64,000 nt of DNA. Origin: an uncultured Dorea sp. GTDB lineage: Bacteria > Bacillota > Clostridia > Lachnospirales > Lachnospiraceae. The notes beneath the pieces were generated by a model, which worked only from the letters and a program-made list of their open reading frames with translations, was not told where the DNA came from and ran no database searches. Where the stretch lies: NCBI GenBank assembly GCA_910584575.1, contig CAJUBG010000006.1, positions 24,963-88,962 on the forward strand, given 5' to 3'. The translations under genes and the position numbers were made by a program. Shown here piece after piece: positions 25,566-34,000 of this stretch (position 1 is the first letter of the stretch; every line of letters begins with the position of its first letter).

Positions 25566-26504
25566 ATGGATAAGAAGAAAGTTGTCATTGCTTTGGGCGG
25601 AAACGCCCTTGGCAAAGATATAGAGGAACAGAAGGAAGCCGTTGCAAAGACCGCGAAGGTGATCGTAGACCTTGCACAGCAGGGCTTGGATATTATCATC
25701 ACTCACGGCAACGGCCCCCAGGTCGGCATGATTCAGAATGCGATGGATAACCTGATTGTAATGCAGCAGAATTATAAGCAGGTTCCCCTTCCTACCAGCG
25801 TGGCAATGAGCCAGGGGTATATCGGAATCGACCTGCAAAATGCAATTAAATATGAGCTGCTGAGCCGTAACATTGACGGCAAGGTTTCTACCATCCTGTC
25901 ACAGGTGGAGGTAGACAAGAATGATCCGGCATTCGAGAATCCTACGAAGCCGATTGGAAGATTCCTGACAGAAGAAGAAGCGCAGGAGAACGAGAAAAAC
26001 GGGATCCGCTGCATGGAGGACGCCGGAAGGGGCTACCGCATCGTGGTGGCTTCCCCGATGCCGAAAAGAATTCGCGAGCTTGAGACCATCAAGACGCTGG
26101 TTGGCGCAGGGCATATTGTAATCACCTGCGGCGGCGGCGGGATTCCTGTAATCAGCGACGAGGAGGGACGGCTTGTAGGCGTCAACGCAGTGATTGACAA
26201 GGACAATGCCAGCAGCCTTCTGGCGTCTCAGCTTGGCGCGGACCATCTGATTATTCTGACGGCGGTAGAGAAGGTTGCCATCAACTGGGGGAAGGAAAAC
26301 CAGGAGTGGTTATCAGACCTCACGGTAGACCAGGCAAAAGAATATATTGCTCAGGAACAGTTTGCGAAGGGCTCTATGCTTCCAAAGGTTGAGGCGGCAA
26401 TCCGTTTTGCGCAGTCAGGAGAAGGCAGGCGCGCCCTGATTACGCTGCTTGACAAGGCGGCGGCAGGAATCGCCGGAGAGACTGGAACTGTAATACACTC
26501 ATAG
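25566..26504 (+). CDS. allK: Carbamate kinase (AllK/ArcC type)
   Basis: A 313-residue carbamate kinase that turns carbamoyl phosphate and ADP into ATP, carbon dioxide and ammonia, the only substrate-level phosphorylation of the pathway. ALGGNALG (residues 8-15), THGNGPQVG (about 45-53), a GGGGIP segment near 190 and the KVEAAIRF region near 275 are the family marks. The start is ATG 25566, 7 bases after AGGAG; the longer frame from 25530 overlaps the fusion gene. The gene lies 19 bases after the transcarbamylase. Confidence 0.92.
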   Translation: MDKKKVVIALGGNALGKDIEEQKEAVAKTAKVIVDLAQQGLDIIITHGNGPQVGMIQNAMDNLIVMQQNYKQVPLPTSVAMSQGYIGIDLQNAIKYELLSRNIDGKVSTILSQVEVDKNDPAFENPTKPIGRFLTEEEAQENEKNGIRCMEDAGRGYRIVVASPMPKRIRELETIKTLVGAGHIVITCGGGGIPVISDEEGRLVGVNAVIDKDNASSLLASQLGADHLIILTAVEKVAINWGKENQEWLSDLTVDQAKEYIAQEQFAKGSMLPKVEAAIRFAQSGEGRRALITLLDKAAAGIAGETGTVIHS

Positions 26505-26514
26505 AATGATTTGG

Positions 26515-26585
26515 GAACACAGGCGGGGCGGGGAAAGACCGGTCTTGATTCAAAAAGACCAGCCTCGGCCCGCTGTCCCATTTTA
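26515..26585 (+). terminator. GC-rich imperfect hairpin between allK and the permease
   Basis: CAGGCGGGGCGGGGAAAGAC with GGTCTT pairs, with bulges, with AAAGACC and AGCCTCGGCCCGCTG. A self-complementary GACCGGTC sits inside. No T run follows, so it is better read as a partial terminator or mRNA-stability element than a full stop. It could lower expression of the permease relative to the enzymes. Confidence 0.45.
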
Positions 26586-26628
26586 AATAGTGAATTACAT
26601 AGTATATGAGTAGTCGAGGAGAGGGAAC

Positions 26629-28242
26629 ATGAATATACCAATTAATCTGTTTATGTGGATAATGGCATTTCTGCCTATTATCGTACTGTTAATTTTAATG
26701 ATAAAATTTAACTGGGGTGCAACGGAGGCTGCACCGGTGGGACTTATGATCACGATTTTTACAGGTCTTGTATTCTTCAAGGCGAATATCCGGCTGATTG
26801 CGGCGGAGAGCGCTAAGGGAGTGTGGAACGCCTTAATTATCCTGATTATAGTCTGGACGGCAATCCTGATGTATCAGGTGGGCGACGAGGCAAAGGCGTT
26901 TCTCGTTATCCGCAACGGCATGAGGAAGCTATTGCCTAACGAGCTGCTTCTGGTGCTTGCGATGGGGTGGATATTTGAAAGCTTTCTTCAGGGAATTACA
27001 GGCTTTGGAGTTCCGGTTGCCGTGGGCGCGCCGCTTCTTATAGGTATCGGCGTGAAGCCTTTGTGGGCGGTTATCATCCCGCTTCTTGGCCAGGCGTGGG
27101 GCAACACCTTCGGAACCCTTGGCGCGGCATGGGATTCCCTTGCAATGTCGGCGGGGCTTACGGCCGGCAGCAAGGAGTATCTGGTGACGGCAATGTGGAC
27201 GGCAGCGTTTATCTGGTTCTGGAACGCCATTGGCGGGTTTGCCACCTGCTGGTTCTACGGCAAGGGCAAGGCGCTTAAGAAGGGGCTTCCGGCGGTAGCT
27301 CTTATGGCGGTCATCCAGGGAGGCGGAGAGCTTCTGTTAAGCCAGGTCAACACCACCATATGCTGTTTCGTGCCGGCATGTGTTTCATTGATTGTAATCC
27401 TGCTGCTTGGAAGGATTAAGATGTACAATGAAGAATGGAGTATCGCTGACAGCCCGATTATGAACCGTGAGTTCGAGGAGCAGGCGGGCGGAAGCGAGGC
27501 GCCGTCGGATATGAGTCTGATTCAGGCATTCGTGCCTTACTTCCTGCTTTCGGCCCTTACGCTTATCGTGCTTCTGGTAAAGCCAGTCAATGCATTGTTA
27601 GGACAGATATCATTTGGTTTGTCGTTTCCGGAGACTTCAACGGGATATGGACATGTGAACGCGGCGGTAGAGAGCTTTTCACCGTTTACGCCGTTTACTC
27701 ATGCCAGTATGTTCCTGTTCATATCAGCAATCATCGGACTCCTTTACTATAAGAAGCACGGCTGGATTCGCGAAGGCGGAGTGAAGCGGATTTTCGTTAA
27801 ATCTGTTTCCATGACTATGCCGTCCGGAATCGCAGTCATTGGTCTGGTCATCATGTCTAAGATCATGGACGGAACCGGACAGACCGTGGTGCTTGCAAAC
27901 GGAATTGCGAATGTGCTTGGGAAGGTCTATGTCATCCTGGCGCCGTTCGTAGGGCTTCTGGGAACCTTTATGACGGGAAGTAATATGAGCTCTAACATCC
28001 TGTTCGGCGGATTCCAGATGACTACGGCAAATCTGCTGAACGTAGATCCGTCGGCAATCCTGGGCGCTCAGTCGGCAGGCGGTGCAATCGGAAGCGCGGT
28101 CAGCCCAAGTAAGATTATTCTTGGAACGACGACGGCAAGCATTCTCGGCAGAGAGGGCGAGGTTCTTAAGAAGATTATCGCGCTGACGGTGCCGACCACA
28201 ATTGTAATCGGTGCAATCCTGTTTATGCTGGTGGCAGTCTAG
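26629..28242 (+). CDS. LctP-family permease (lactate permease type)
   Basis: A 537-residue protein with about 13-14 hydrophobic segments of the L-lactate permease family. FLQGITGFGVPVAVGAPLL (about 117-135) is the family core, and the C-terminal GSAVSPSKI loop near 490 also fits. Known members carry lactate and glycolate. Oxamate is a close structural analogue of lactate and is the waste product of this pathway, so export of oxamate (or uptake of a related acid) is a reasonable inference from context. The gene lies between allK and allC. Confidence 0.85.
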   Translation: MNIPINLFMWIMAFLPIIVLLILMIKFNWGATEAAPVGLMITIFTGLVFFKANIRLIAAESAKGVWNALIILIIVWTAILMYQVGDEAKAFLVIRNGMRKLLPNELLLVLAMGWIFESFLQGITGFGVPVAVGAPLLIGIGVKPLWAVIIPLLGQAWGNTFGTLGAAWDSLAMSAGLTAGSKEYLVTAMWTAAFIWFWNAIGGFATCWFYGKGKALKKGLPAVALMAVIQGGGELLLSQVNTTICCFVPACVSLIVILLLGRIKMYNEEWSIADSPIMNREFEEQAGGSEAPSDMSLIQAFVPYFLLSALTLIVLLVKPVNALLGQISFGLSFPETSTGYGHVNAAVESFSPFTPFTHASMFLFISAIIGLLYYKKHGWIREGGVKRIFVKSVSMTMPSGIAVIGLVIMSKIMDGTGQTVVLANGIANVLGKVYVILAPFVGLLGTFMTGSNMSSNILFGGFQMTTANLLNVDPSAILGAQSAGGAIGSAVSPSKIILGTTTASILGREGEVLKKIIALTVPTTIVIGAILFMLVAV

Positions 28243-28265
28243 TAGGAAGGAGAGTCTGTGAGATT

Positions 28266-28463
28266 ATGGAGAAGAAAAGTTTTTTTCAAACAAAAGAAGG
28301 CGGGCTTACAATCGCTTTTATCGTGATTATGGTAGCGTTTTTCATCATACTGGCAGGTCTTGGCAGCGCAAATGATACGATTTGTCTGGTGGGATTTGTA
28401 ATTATGGTGGCTGCCATGTTGTATTCGCCGGTAAAAACATTTATAATAAAGCCAAAGAAATAA
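28266..28463 (+). CDS. Small two-helix membrane protein beside the LctP permease
   Basis: A 65-residue protein with a short charged N-terminus, two hydrophobic segments (residues about 14-31 and 38-57) and a basic tail KPKK. The permease gene is 23 bases upstream and allC 20 bases downstream, and the AAGGAGAG before the gene is a usable ribosome binding site. I do not recognise a family. It may be a small partner of the permease, as several secondary transporters have, but that is inferred only from position. Confidence 0.7.
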   Translation: MEKKSFFQTKEGGLTIAFIVIMVAFFIILAGLGSANDTICLVGFVIMVAAMLYSPVKTFIIKPKK

Positions 28464-28483
28464 AATGAAAGGAGAATATCATT

Positions 28484-29725
28484 ATGGCGATTGAGGAGAT
28501 TACAGGCAGAATAGCGAAGGATCTGGAGAGTCTGAAGCAGTTTACAGCCACACCGGGAGACGGCTGTACAAGGCTTCCGTTTACTCCGGAGGCAAGAGGC
28601 GCGGTGAATTATCTCAAGAAGATCATGGAGGAAGCCGGACTTGAGGTAAGAGAAGACGCAGCGGGAAATGTTATCGGAGTGATGAAGGGAACGAATCCGG
28701 ATGAACCGTGCGTTATGATGGGTTCACATTTTGATTCGGTAGTGAACGGAGGCGATTTCGACGGTATTGCAGGCGCGGTTTGTGCAATCGAGGTTGCAAG
28801 ACAGTTGAAGGAGGAGGGGGTTACCCCTAAGAGAGATTTCGTTGCGGTTGGCTTCTGTGACGAGGAGGGTATGCGTTTCGGAACAGGCTACTTTGGGTCT
28901 GGCGCAATGCTTGGCAACAGAGACGTAGAATACTGCAAGAATTTTGCGGACACCAACGGCGTTACAATCTATGACGCAATGAAAGAGTACGGACTTGATC
29001 CGGAGAAGATTGAGGACGCCAAGTGGGATGTTGATAAGATCGGCAGATTCCTTGAGTTACATATCGAGCAGGGACCGGTGCTTGACGCTGAGAACATCGA
29101 GCTTGGACTGGTTGACTGTATCGTTGGTATCCAGCGTTACATGGTAACGGTTCACGGAAGGGCTGACCATGCGGGAACCACTCCGATGGATATGCGTATG
29201 GATGCAGTAGACGCGGCGACAAAAGTAATCTCCAAGATTCCGGACTGGGCTCGTGAGAAAGCTGACGGAACCGTAGCTACCACAGGCTTTATCCGCACCA
29301 CGCCGGGCGGAATGAATATCGTTGCCGAGAAGGTAGAGTTCACAGTAGATATCCGTTCCAAGAACAATGACAATATCAACGACATTGCCAACAGAATCCG
29401 TGCAGCCCTTGACAGAGAAGTACAAGACATGGGCGGAAGCTACGAGATTGACACTAAGCTGGTGATTACGCCGGTATGGCTGTCCGAGGAGATGCTGAAC
29501 ATCATGGAGGAAAGCTGCAAAGCAAGAGGTTACAGCTACAAGAAGCTGCCAAGCGGCGCAGGCCATGACGCACTGGAAATCGGCCAGGTAATTCCGACGG
29601 TGATGCTGTTTGTTCCGAGTAAAGAGGGTAGAAGCCACTGTCCGGTAGAGTTTACGAAATACAGTGATTTCGCAAAGGCATCTGTTGTAATGACAGAGCT
29701 TGCGAAGGATTTGCTTACAAGATAG
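28484..29725 (+). CDS. allC: Allantoate amidohydrolase-type M20 enzyme
   Basis: A 413-residue M20 hydrolase. Metal residues are His82 (GSHFDSVVNGG), Asp93 (DFDG) and the Glu pair in CDEEG near 127-128; ELHIEQG near 190 and GRADHAGTTPMDMR near 225 follow. AllC converts allantoate to ureidoglycine with loss of ammonia and carbon dioxide. I give this copy the allC name because it shares a run with allE, allD and the transcarbamylase and has the length of E. coli AllC. The paralogue at 8305 is an alternative, and one of the two may serve a different carbamoyl substrate. Confidence 0.8.
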   Translation: MAIEEITGRIAKDLESLKQFTATPGDGCTRLPFTPEARGAVNYLKKIMEEAGLEVREDAAGNVIGVMKGTNPDEPCVMMGSHFDSVVNGGDFDGIAGAVCAIEVARQLKEEGVTPKRDFVAVGFCDEEGMRFGTGYFGSGAMLGNRDVEYCKNFADTNGVTIYDAMKEYGLDPEKIEDAKWDVDKIGRFLELHIEQGPVLDAENIELGLVDCIVGIQRYMVTVHGRADHAGTTPMDMRMDAVDAATKVISKIPDWAREKADGTVATTGFIRTTPGGMNIVAEKVEFTVDIRSKNNDNINDIANRIRAALDREVQDMGGSYEIDTKLVITPVWLSEEMLNIMEESCKARGYSYKKLPSGAGHDALEIGQVIPTVMLFVPSKEGRSHCPVEFTKYSDFAKASVVMTELAKDLLTR

Positions 29726-29739
29726 GTCTATAAAATGAC

Positions 29740-29780
29740 AATATGCTGTCTTGCCGTAAAATATGGCAGGGCAGCATATT
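29740..29780 (+). terminator. Strong hairpin after allC
   Basis: The 16-base arm AATATGCTGTCTTGCC (29740-29755) pairs fully with GGCAGGGCAGCATATT (29765-29780), allowing two G-U pairs, around a nine-base loop. Only a short T stretch follows. It ends the allE-allC run or reduces read-through into the regulator gene, and it overlaps the longer open frame of that gene, supporting the later start. Confidence 0.7.
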
Positions 29781-29797
29781 TGGAAATGGAGAGGTAT

Positions 29798-30790
29798 ATG
29801 ACAGGAATGAATCCGGCAAATAAAAAGGAGAATCTCCGCTTGTTGAGAAATGCGCTCAGACTCACCCAGAAGGAGTTTATTGAGCGCTTTCTTCCCTCTG
29901 GGGACAAAAAGCCGTCCATGAGCATTGCAACTTACTCGAATCTTGAGTCCAAGGATGGGGCAAGGATGAACGAGGTAATATTCGCTGTGTCGGAAAGCCT
30001 GGGTATTGATTCGATGCTGTTTTCCATTCCGCCGGAGGAATTTGCCGAGAAGCTTCCTGTTCTCCTGTCGGACGACCCGTCAGCCGATCCGGTGGGGAAT
30101 ACGAAGAAGGGCAGCATCAACCATCTGGTGAACCGGCTGACTATGTATTTTGCAGAGCAGATTTTTGAAAAGCGGCTGAAAAAGGGCGATAAGATTGAAT
30201 CGGACCGCGTCCTGGCCTCCAAGATGAACGTGGGGCGTTCGGCAATCCGAGAGGCTCTTAAGGTGCTGGAGGTTCTGGGGATGATTGATATCCGTCCCGG
30301 ACAGGGAACCTATATCAGCAACCATGAGGCAAGTTTTTTTATTGTCCCTCTGTCCTGGTCTTTATTTTTAAATGGAAGCCAAATTGACAGTATTGTGGAG
30401 GTGCGCAATCTTCTGGAGGTGAAGGCGGCTTATCTGGCGGCGGGCTGCATGGATGAGGAAAATATGGGTAAGCTGTATGAGATTTCCCACAGGCTTCATA
30501 AGGCTTATGTGGAGAAGGACTTTAAAGAATTTTTGAATCAGGACCTGGAGTTTCATATCTGCATTGCGGAGTGTTCAGGCAATCCCGTAATTTACAGCAT
30601 GATTCAGACCATCAGCAACCTTATGCGCCATGTCAGTGGCAGCGGCATGGTGGATGAGTGGCAGCTTCGGGATATCTATGATGAGCATCAGAAGGTGTAT
30701 GGGCTGATTCTGGCGAAGGACGCAAAAGGGGCTTCCGACGCCATGAGAGAGCATCTTGAGAAGTCAACAGGGCGGTATAATTACAGATAG
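29798..30790 (+). CDS. XRE-GntR(FCD) hybrid transcriptional regulator
   Basis: A 330-residue regulator with two DNA-binding modules. Residues about 8-65 form an XRE-like helix-turn-helix (LRLLRNALRLTQKEF, then SIATYSNLE). Residues about 110-180 form a GntR winged helix (RVLASKMNVGRSAIREALKV, then RPGQGTYIS). Residues about 195-325 form the FCD ligand domain of FadR-type GntR regulators, with conserved metal-site His residues (FHICIAEC, REHLEKS). ATG 29798 is chosen because GGAG lies just before it. FCD domains bind organic acids, so an intermediate such as ureidoglycolate, oxalurate or oxamate is a likely signal. Confidence 0.85.
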   Translation: MTGMNPANKKENLRLLRNALRLTQKEFIERFLPSGDKKPSMSIATYSNLESKDGARMNEVIFAVSESLGIDSMLFSIPPEEFAEKLPVLLSDDPSADPVGNTKKGSINHLVNRLTMYFAEQIFEKRLKKGDKIESDRVLASKMNVGRSAIREALKVLEVLGMIDIRPGQGTYISNHEASFFIVPLSWSLFLNGSQIDSIVEVRNLLEVKAAYLAAGCMDEENMGKLYEISHRLHKAYVEKDFKEFLNQDLEFHICIAECSGNPVIYSMIQTISNLMRHVSGSGMVDEWQLRDIYDEHQKVYGLILAKDAKGASDAMREHLEKSTGRYNYR

Positions 30791-30805
30791 TCTTAAGAAA
30801 TATAT

Positions 30806-30829
30806 GGCCGGAATATCCGGCCTTTTTTT
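30806..30829 (+). terminator. Terminator closing the allantoin island
   Basis: GGCCGGA (30806-30812) and TCCGGCC (30816-30822) around ATA, followed by seven T. Confidence 0.92.
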
Positions 30830-31047
30830 GATTGCATACTATATATTGTGGTTTGTCCAAACAGTATCCATAATTTACAAAAAATTAATAAAATTGTAAA
30901 ATTTAACGTTAATTTATGTTGATGCCAAGACGATAAATATGTTATATTTATACTTGGAGAATTAGGGTGGGAATTTGCCCTGACGAACCGGCAGATATAC
31001 CTTGTCTGACAAGGGAAAATAAGGGGAGTAAGGGAAAGGAGAGAAGC
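30830..31047 (+). promoter_or_regulatory. Leader region of the M60 peptidase gene
   Basis: The first 120 bases are AT-rich and probably hold the promoter, though no clear -35/-10 pair stands out. From about 30966 the sequence becomes mixed, with AGGG/CCCT pairing at 30964-30981 and a perfect CCTTG-TCTGA-CAAGG hairpin at 31000-31014. This looks like a structured 5' untranslated leader. I could not match it to a riboswitch class I know. Confidence 0.35.
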
Positions 31048-34000
31048 ATGAAGCGGATAGTTTCATTTATGCTGGCAGCAGTATTAGTATTAGCGCCCTG
31101 TATGCAGAGTTTTGCGACTGAGCCTGATACCGGTGTGCCGGCAGAGGGAGGGTCTGGCGAGGTGGAAGGAACCACGCCGGACAATAATACGCCGGGTGGC
31201 AATCCGACGGATACAACGCAGGAGAACGGAGGAACCGGCGGTGATGATGCAGATAAGAATGGAGGCGCCGGAGGCAATCAAGTGGCACCTCCGAATACGG
31301 TACCTCCAACGGAACCAGGCGAGGGCGGTTCTGACGAGATTGATTTGATATCAGAGGAAGAACAAGATGTTGCGCCGGCGGTTGGTGATGTCAAAGGCCA
31401 GGTTGACGTGTACATTATGCAGGCTTTGGACTTTAAGAAGGATATCACATTTACCGTTAATTTGGCAGGCAAGAATGTGCCTTATACGAGCGAGCCGAGA
31501 AAGATTACGCTTAGCGGCCTGCAAGGTGACAAGCTGCAGGACGGAGTTACGTTTGAAGGGCTTGAAAAGGGCACGTATACGCTGTCAATCTCAGCGCCGG
31601 GGTACCGTACCCGTGTCCGTGATATTGAAGTGGAGGCTATGGCATATAAGCTGACCTATTCAACCAGTTTTCTGGGCGGATTTGCATATAAAGAAGGTGA
31701 AAAGCAGCCGGGAGCCCTCCGGATTGGTGATGTGAATGGTGATGGTGAGATTAACGACGCAGATAAGGAGCAGCTTATTGATATGATTGATTCTGTGAAA
31801 CCGGAGGAGGAAGGCGCGAAGCCTGAGGACCTGAATATGGACGGTAAGGTTGATCTTGCAGACTTGAACTTTTTTGTGCAGGGATATTTCAGGAGTGATG
31901 AGGTTCCGCCGTATGCCGGAGCCAGCATAGAGACTAACGTACCTGCCTCCGCTATTTCACATAGTGCCGGTGAGAATACGATTGTTGTGGGTGACTTAAA
32001 GAACCTGTCAACAGGTGAGGGAGGCGTAGAGTTAAGACCAGCCGGCGGAACCCTTGCGGATAATCCGGTTTCTGTGGAGTTTACCTTTGCAGACGGAGTC
32101 AGGACAGATGGAATTGTTATTGATTCCAAAGAGGAGAATCCGATTGAAGAAGGAGTCGTTGAGATTACTTATATAGACGAGAAAGACGGAAACCAGGAAA
32201 AGGTATTTCCGGTGTCTATTGTCAGAGATCAGGATGTACATCTATTGCTGACCAATGAGGCGGTGACGACTGATAAGGACATATATGGAAATATCACTAT
32301 TAATCTGGGAAGCCAGATTGCTATAAAGAGAGTTGTCTTTACGATTACGGGCACAAAGAATAACAATCTTGCAGAGATTTCCAGGGTAGAGTTTGTGAAC
32401 GGCATGGATAAAAGGATTCCGGAGCCTGACAGAGACATCCCTCAGAATGTTACGGCAGTGGAAGGGAACAAGACCTTTGTTGTGTCATGGGATAAATGTG
32501 ACAACATAACTGGATATGAAGTGCAGATTGAAGGGCCGATTGAAGAAGGCGGAACAGAAAAAATTGTAAATGAGGTTGTATCTGTAAGAGGAACTTCTCT
32601 TGCCGTATCATCACTGTGCCAGGGTAAGCTTAAGAATGGTTCAACATACACAGTAAGCGTACAGTCGGTCAACGGGGCATGGAAAAGCGGATACAGTAAT
32701 CCTATTACAGTTACTCCTAAGGTGGACAAAGTACCGGATGCGCCGGATTATGTAAATGCGGTTGGTAAATATAAAGCGATTGACGTGTCCTGGAAGAATA
32801 TGAAGGATACGGATTACTTTAATGTATATTACAGGGAAGCCGGTACACAGGAGTATGCCAAGGACGAAGGAATAAAGGACAGCAAATATACGATTTCCGG
32901 TTTGAAGGATCAGACAAAGTATGAGATCTATGTGACAGGCGTGAACGAGATTGGAGAGGGTAAACCTTCAAAGGTTAGTGTAGCGGAAACTACGAATCAG
33001 GAGCCGGCACAGATGCCGAAGTACAAGCTACTGAATCGGGCAGAGAACGGCAAAGTCAGCGAGCACATTATTAGTGCAACGATTGTAAAGGGAGCTATGC
33101 AGGACAGCCTGCTAGATACGGAAACCAATACAGCATGGGGAACGGTAGACAATAACCCGATGTCACATTATTTTATGAATACCTGGGATGGAGGCGGATT
33201 CAATCCGATGGGAGTCCATGGTATTACATATGAATTTGACAAGGTTTATAAGATGGACCGTATCGCTTTGCAGGAGGTGTCTCCTCAGAGCCAGAGCTAT
33301 GGTTATGCCCAGGCGCAGTATTGGGATGCCGACGGAAAGGCCCATGCGATTTCAAGAAGCAGTATTCGGGTTCAGAGAAAAACGGATTCAGATGGACGAA
33401 CCTACTATATCCTTCGGTTCTCAGAGCCGATTGAGGCAAAGAAGATACAATTTGCGTTGGCACGTTCTTACGTGAACGGCACCATCTCTGTTGCAGAGGT
33501 ATATTTCTATGAATATGACTCTCTGGAGGAGGAGATTATGGCACTCTACACGAATGATCTTCACACAGAGCTTAGGGAGGATGTAACTCAGGAGACGATT
33601 AACGAGCTGAGAGTAAGGATTGATACGGTAGATCCAATCAGCAAGGAATACCATCCGGATAAGGATTATCTGAATCGAGAGCTTGATACCGCAGAGGAGA
33701 TATTAAAGGACGGGAATCTGACAAAAACCGTAGAAATCTATAACACTATTAATACGAAGGATGTGGGACGCGGATTCGGCGGCCTGAATGCATGGCAGCC
33801 TCTTGGAGTGACGGCAGCGGCAGGCGAGGAGATTACGGTCTATGTGGGGCACAATACCAGGCGTACCGGCGATAGTACGAATCTTCAGTTGGTAAGCACC
33901 CAGTACCACTCAGAAGCAGCGTCTATGTTCAAAGTAGTGGCAACGCTTAAGATTGGAAAGAATGACATTACTATTCCAAAGCTCTGGTCACAGAATGCGG

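Noticed and set aside
29735..29797. Longer N-terminus for the XRE-GntR regulator
   Set aside because: It would be translated through the strong hairpin at 29740-29780 and lacks an SD; the start at 29798 has GGAG in place.
8305..30790. Uric acid-degrading gene cluster of gut anaerobes (ygeX/ygeW/ygfK/xdhD/ssnA type)
   Set aside because: None of those genes is present. The enzymes begin at allantoin, not at purines or urate.
30961..31047. Possible riboswitch in the leader of the M60 peptidase gene
   Set aside because: Two small hairpins are present, but the conserved bases of the c-di-GMP or other riboswitch classes I can recall are not there. Kept only as an unassigned leader.
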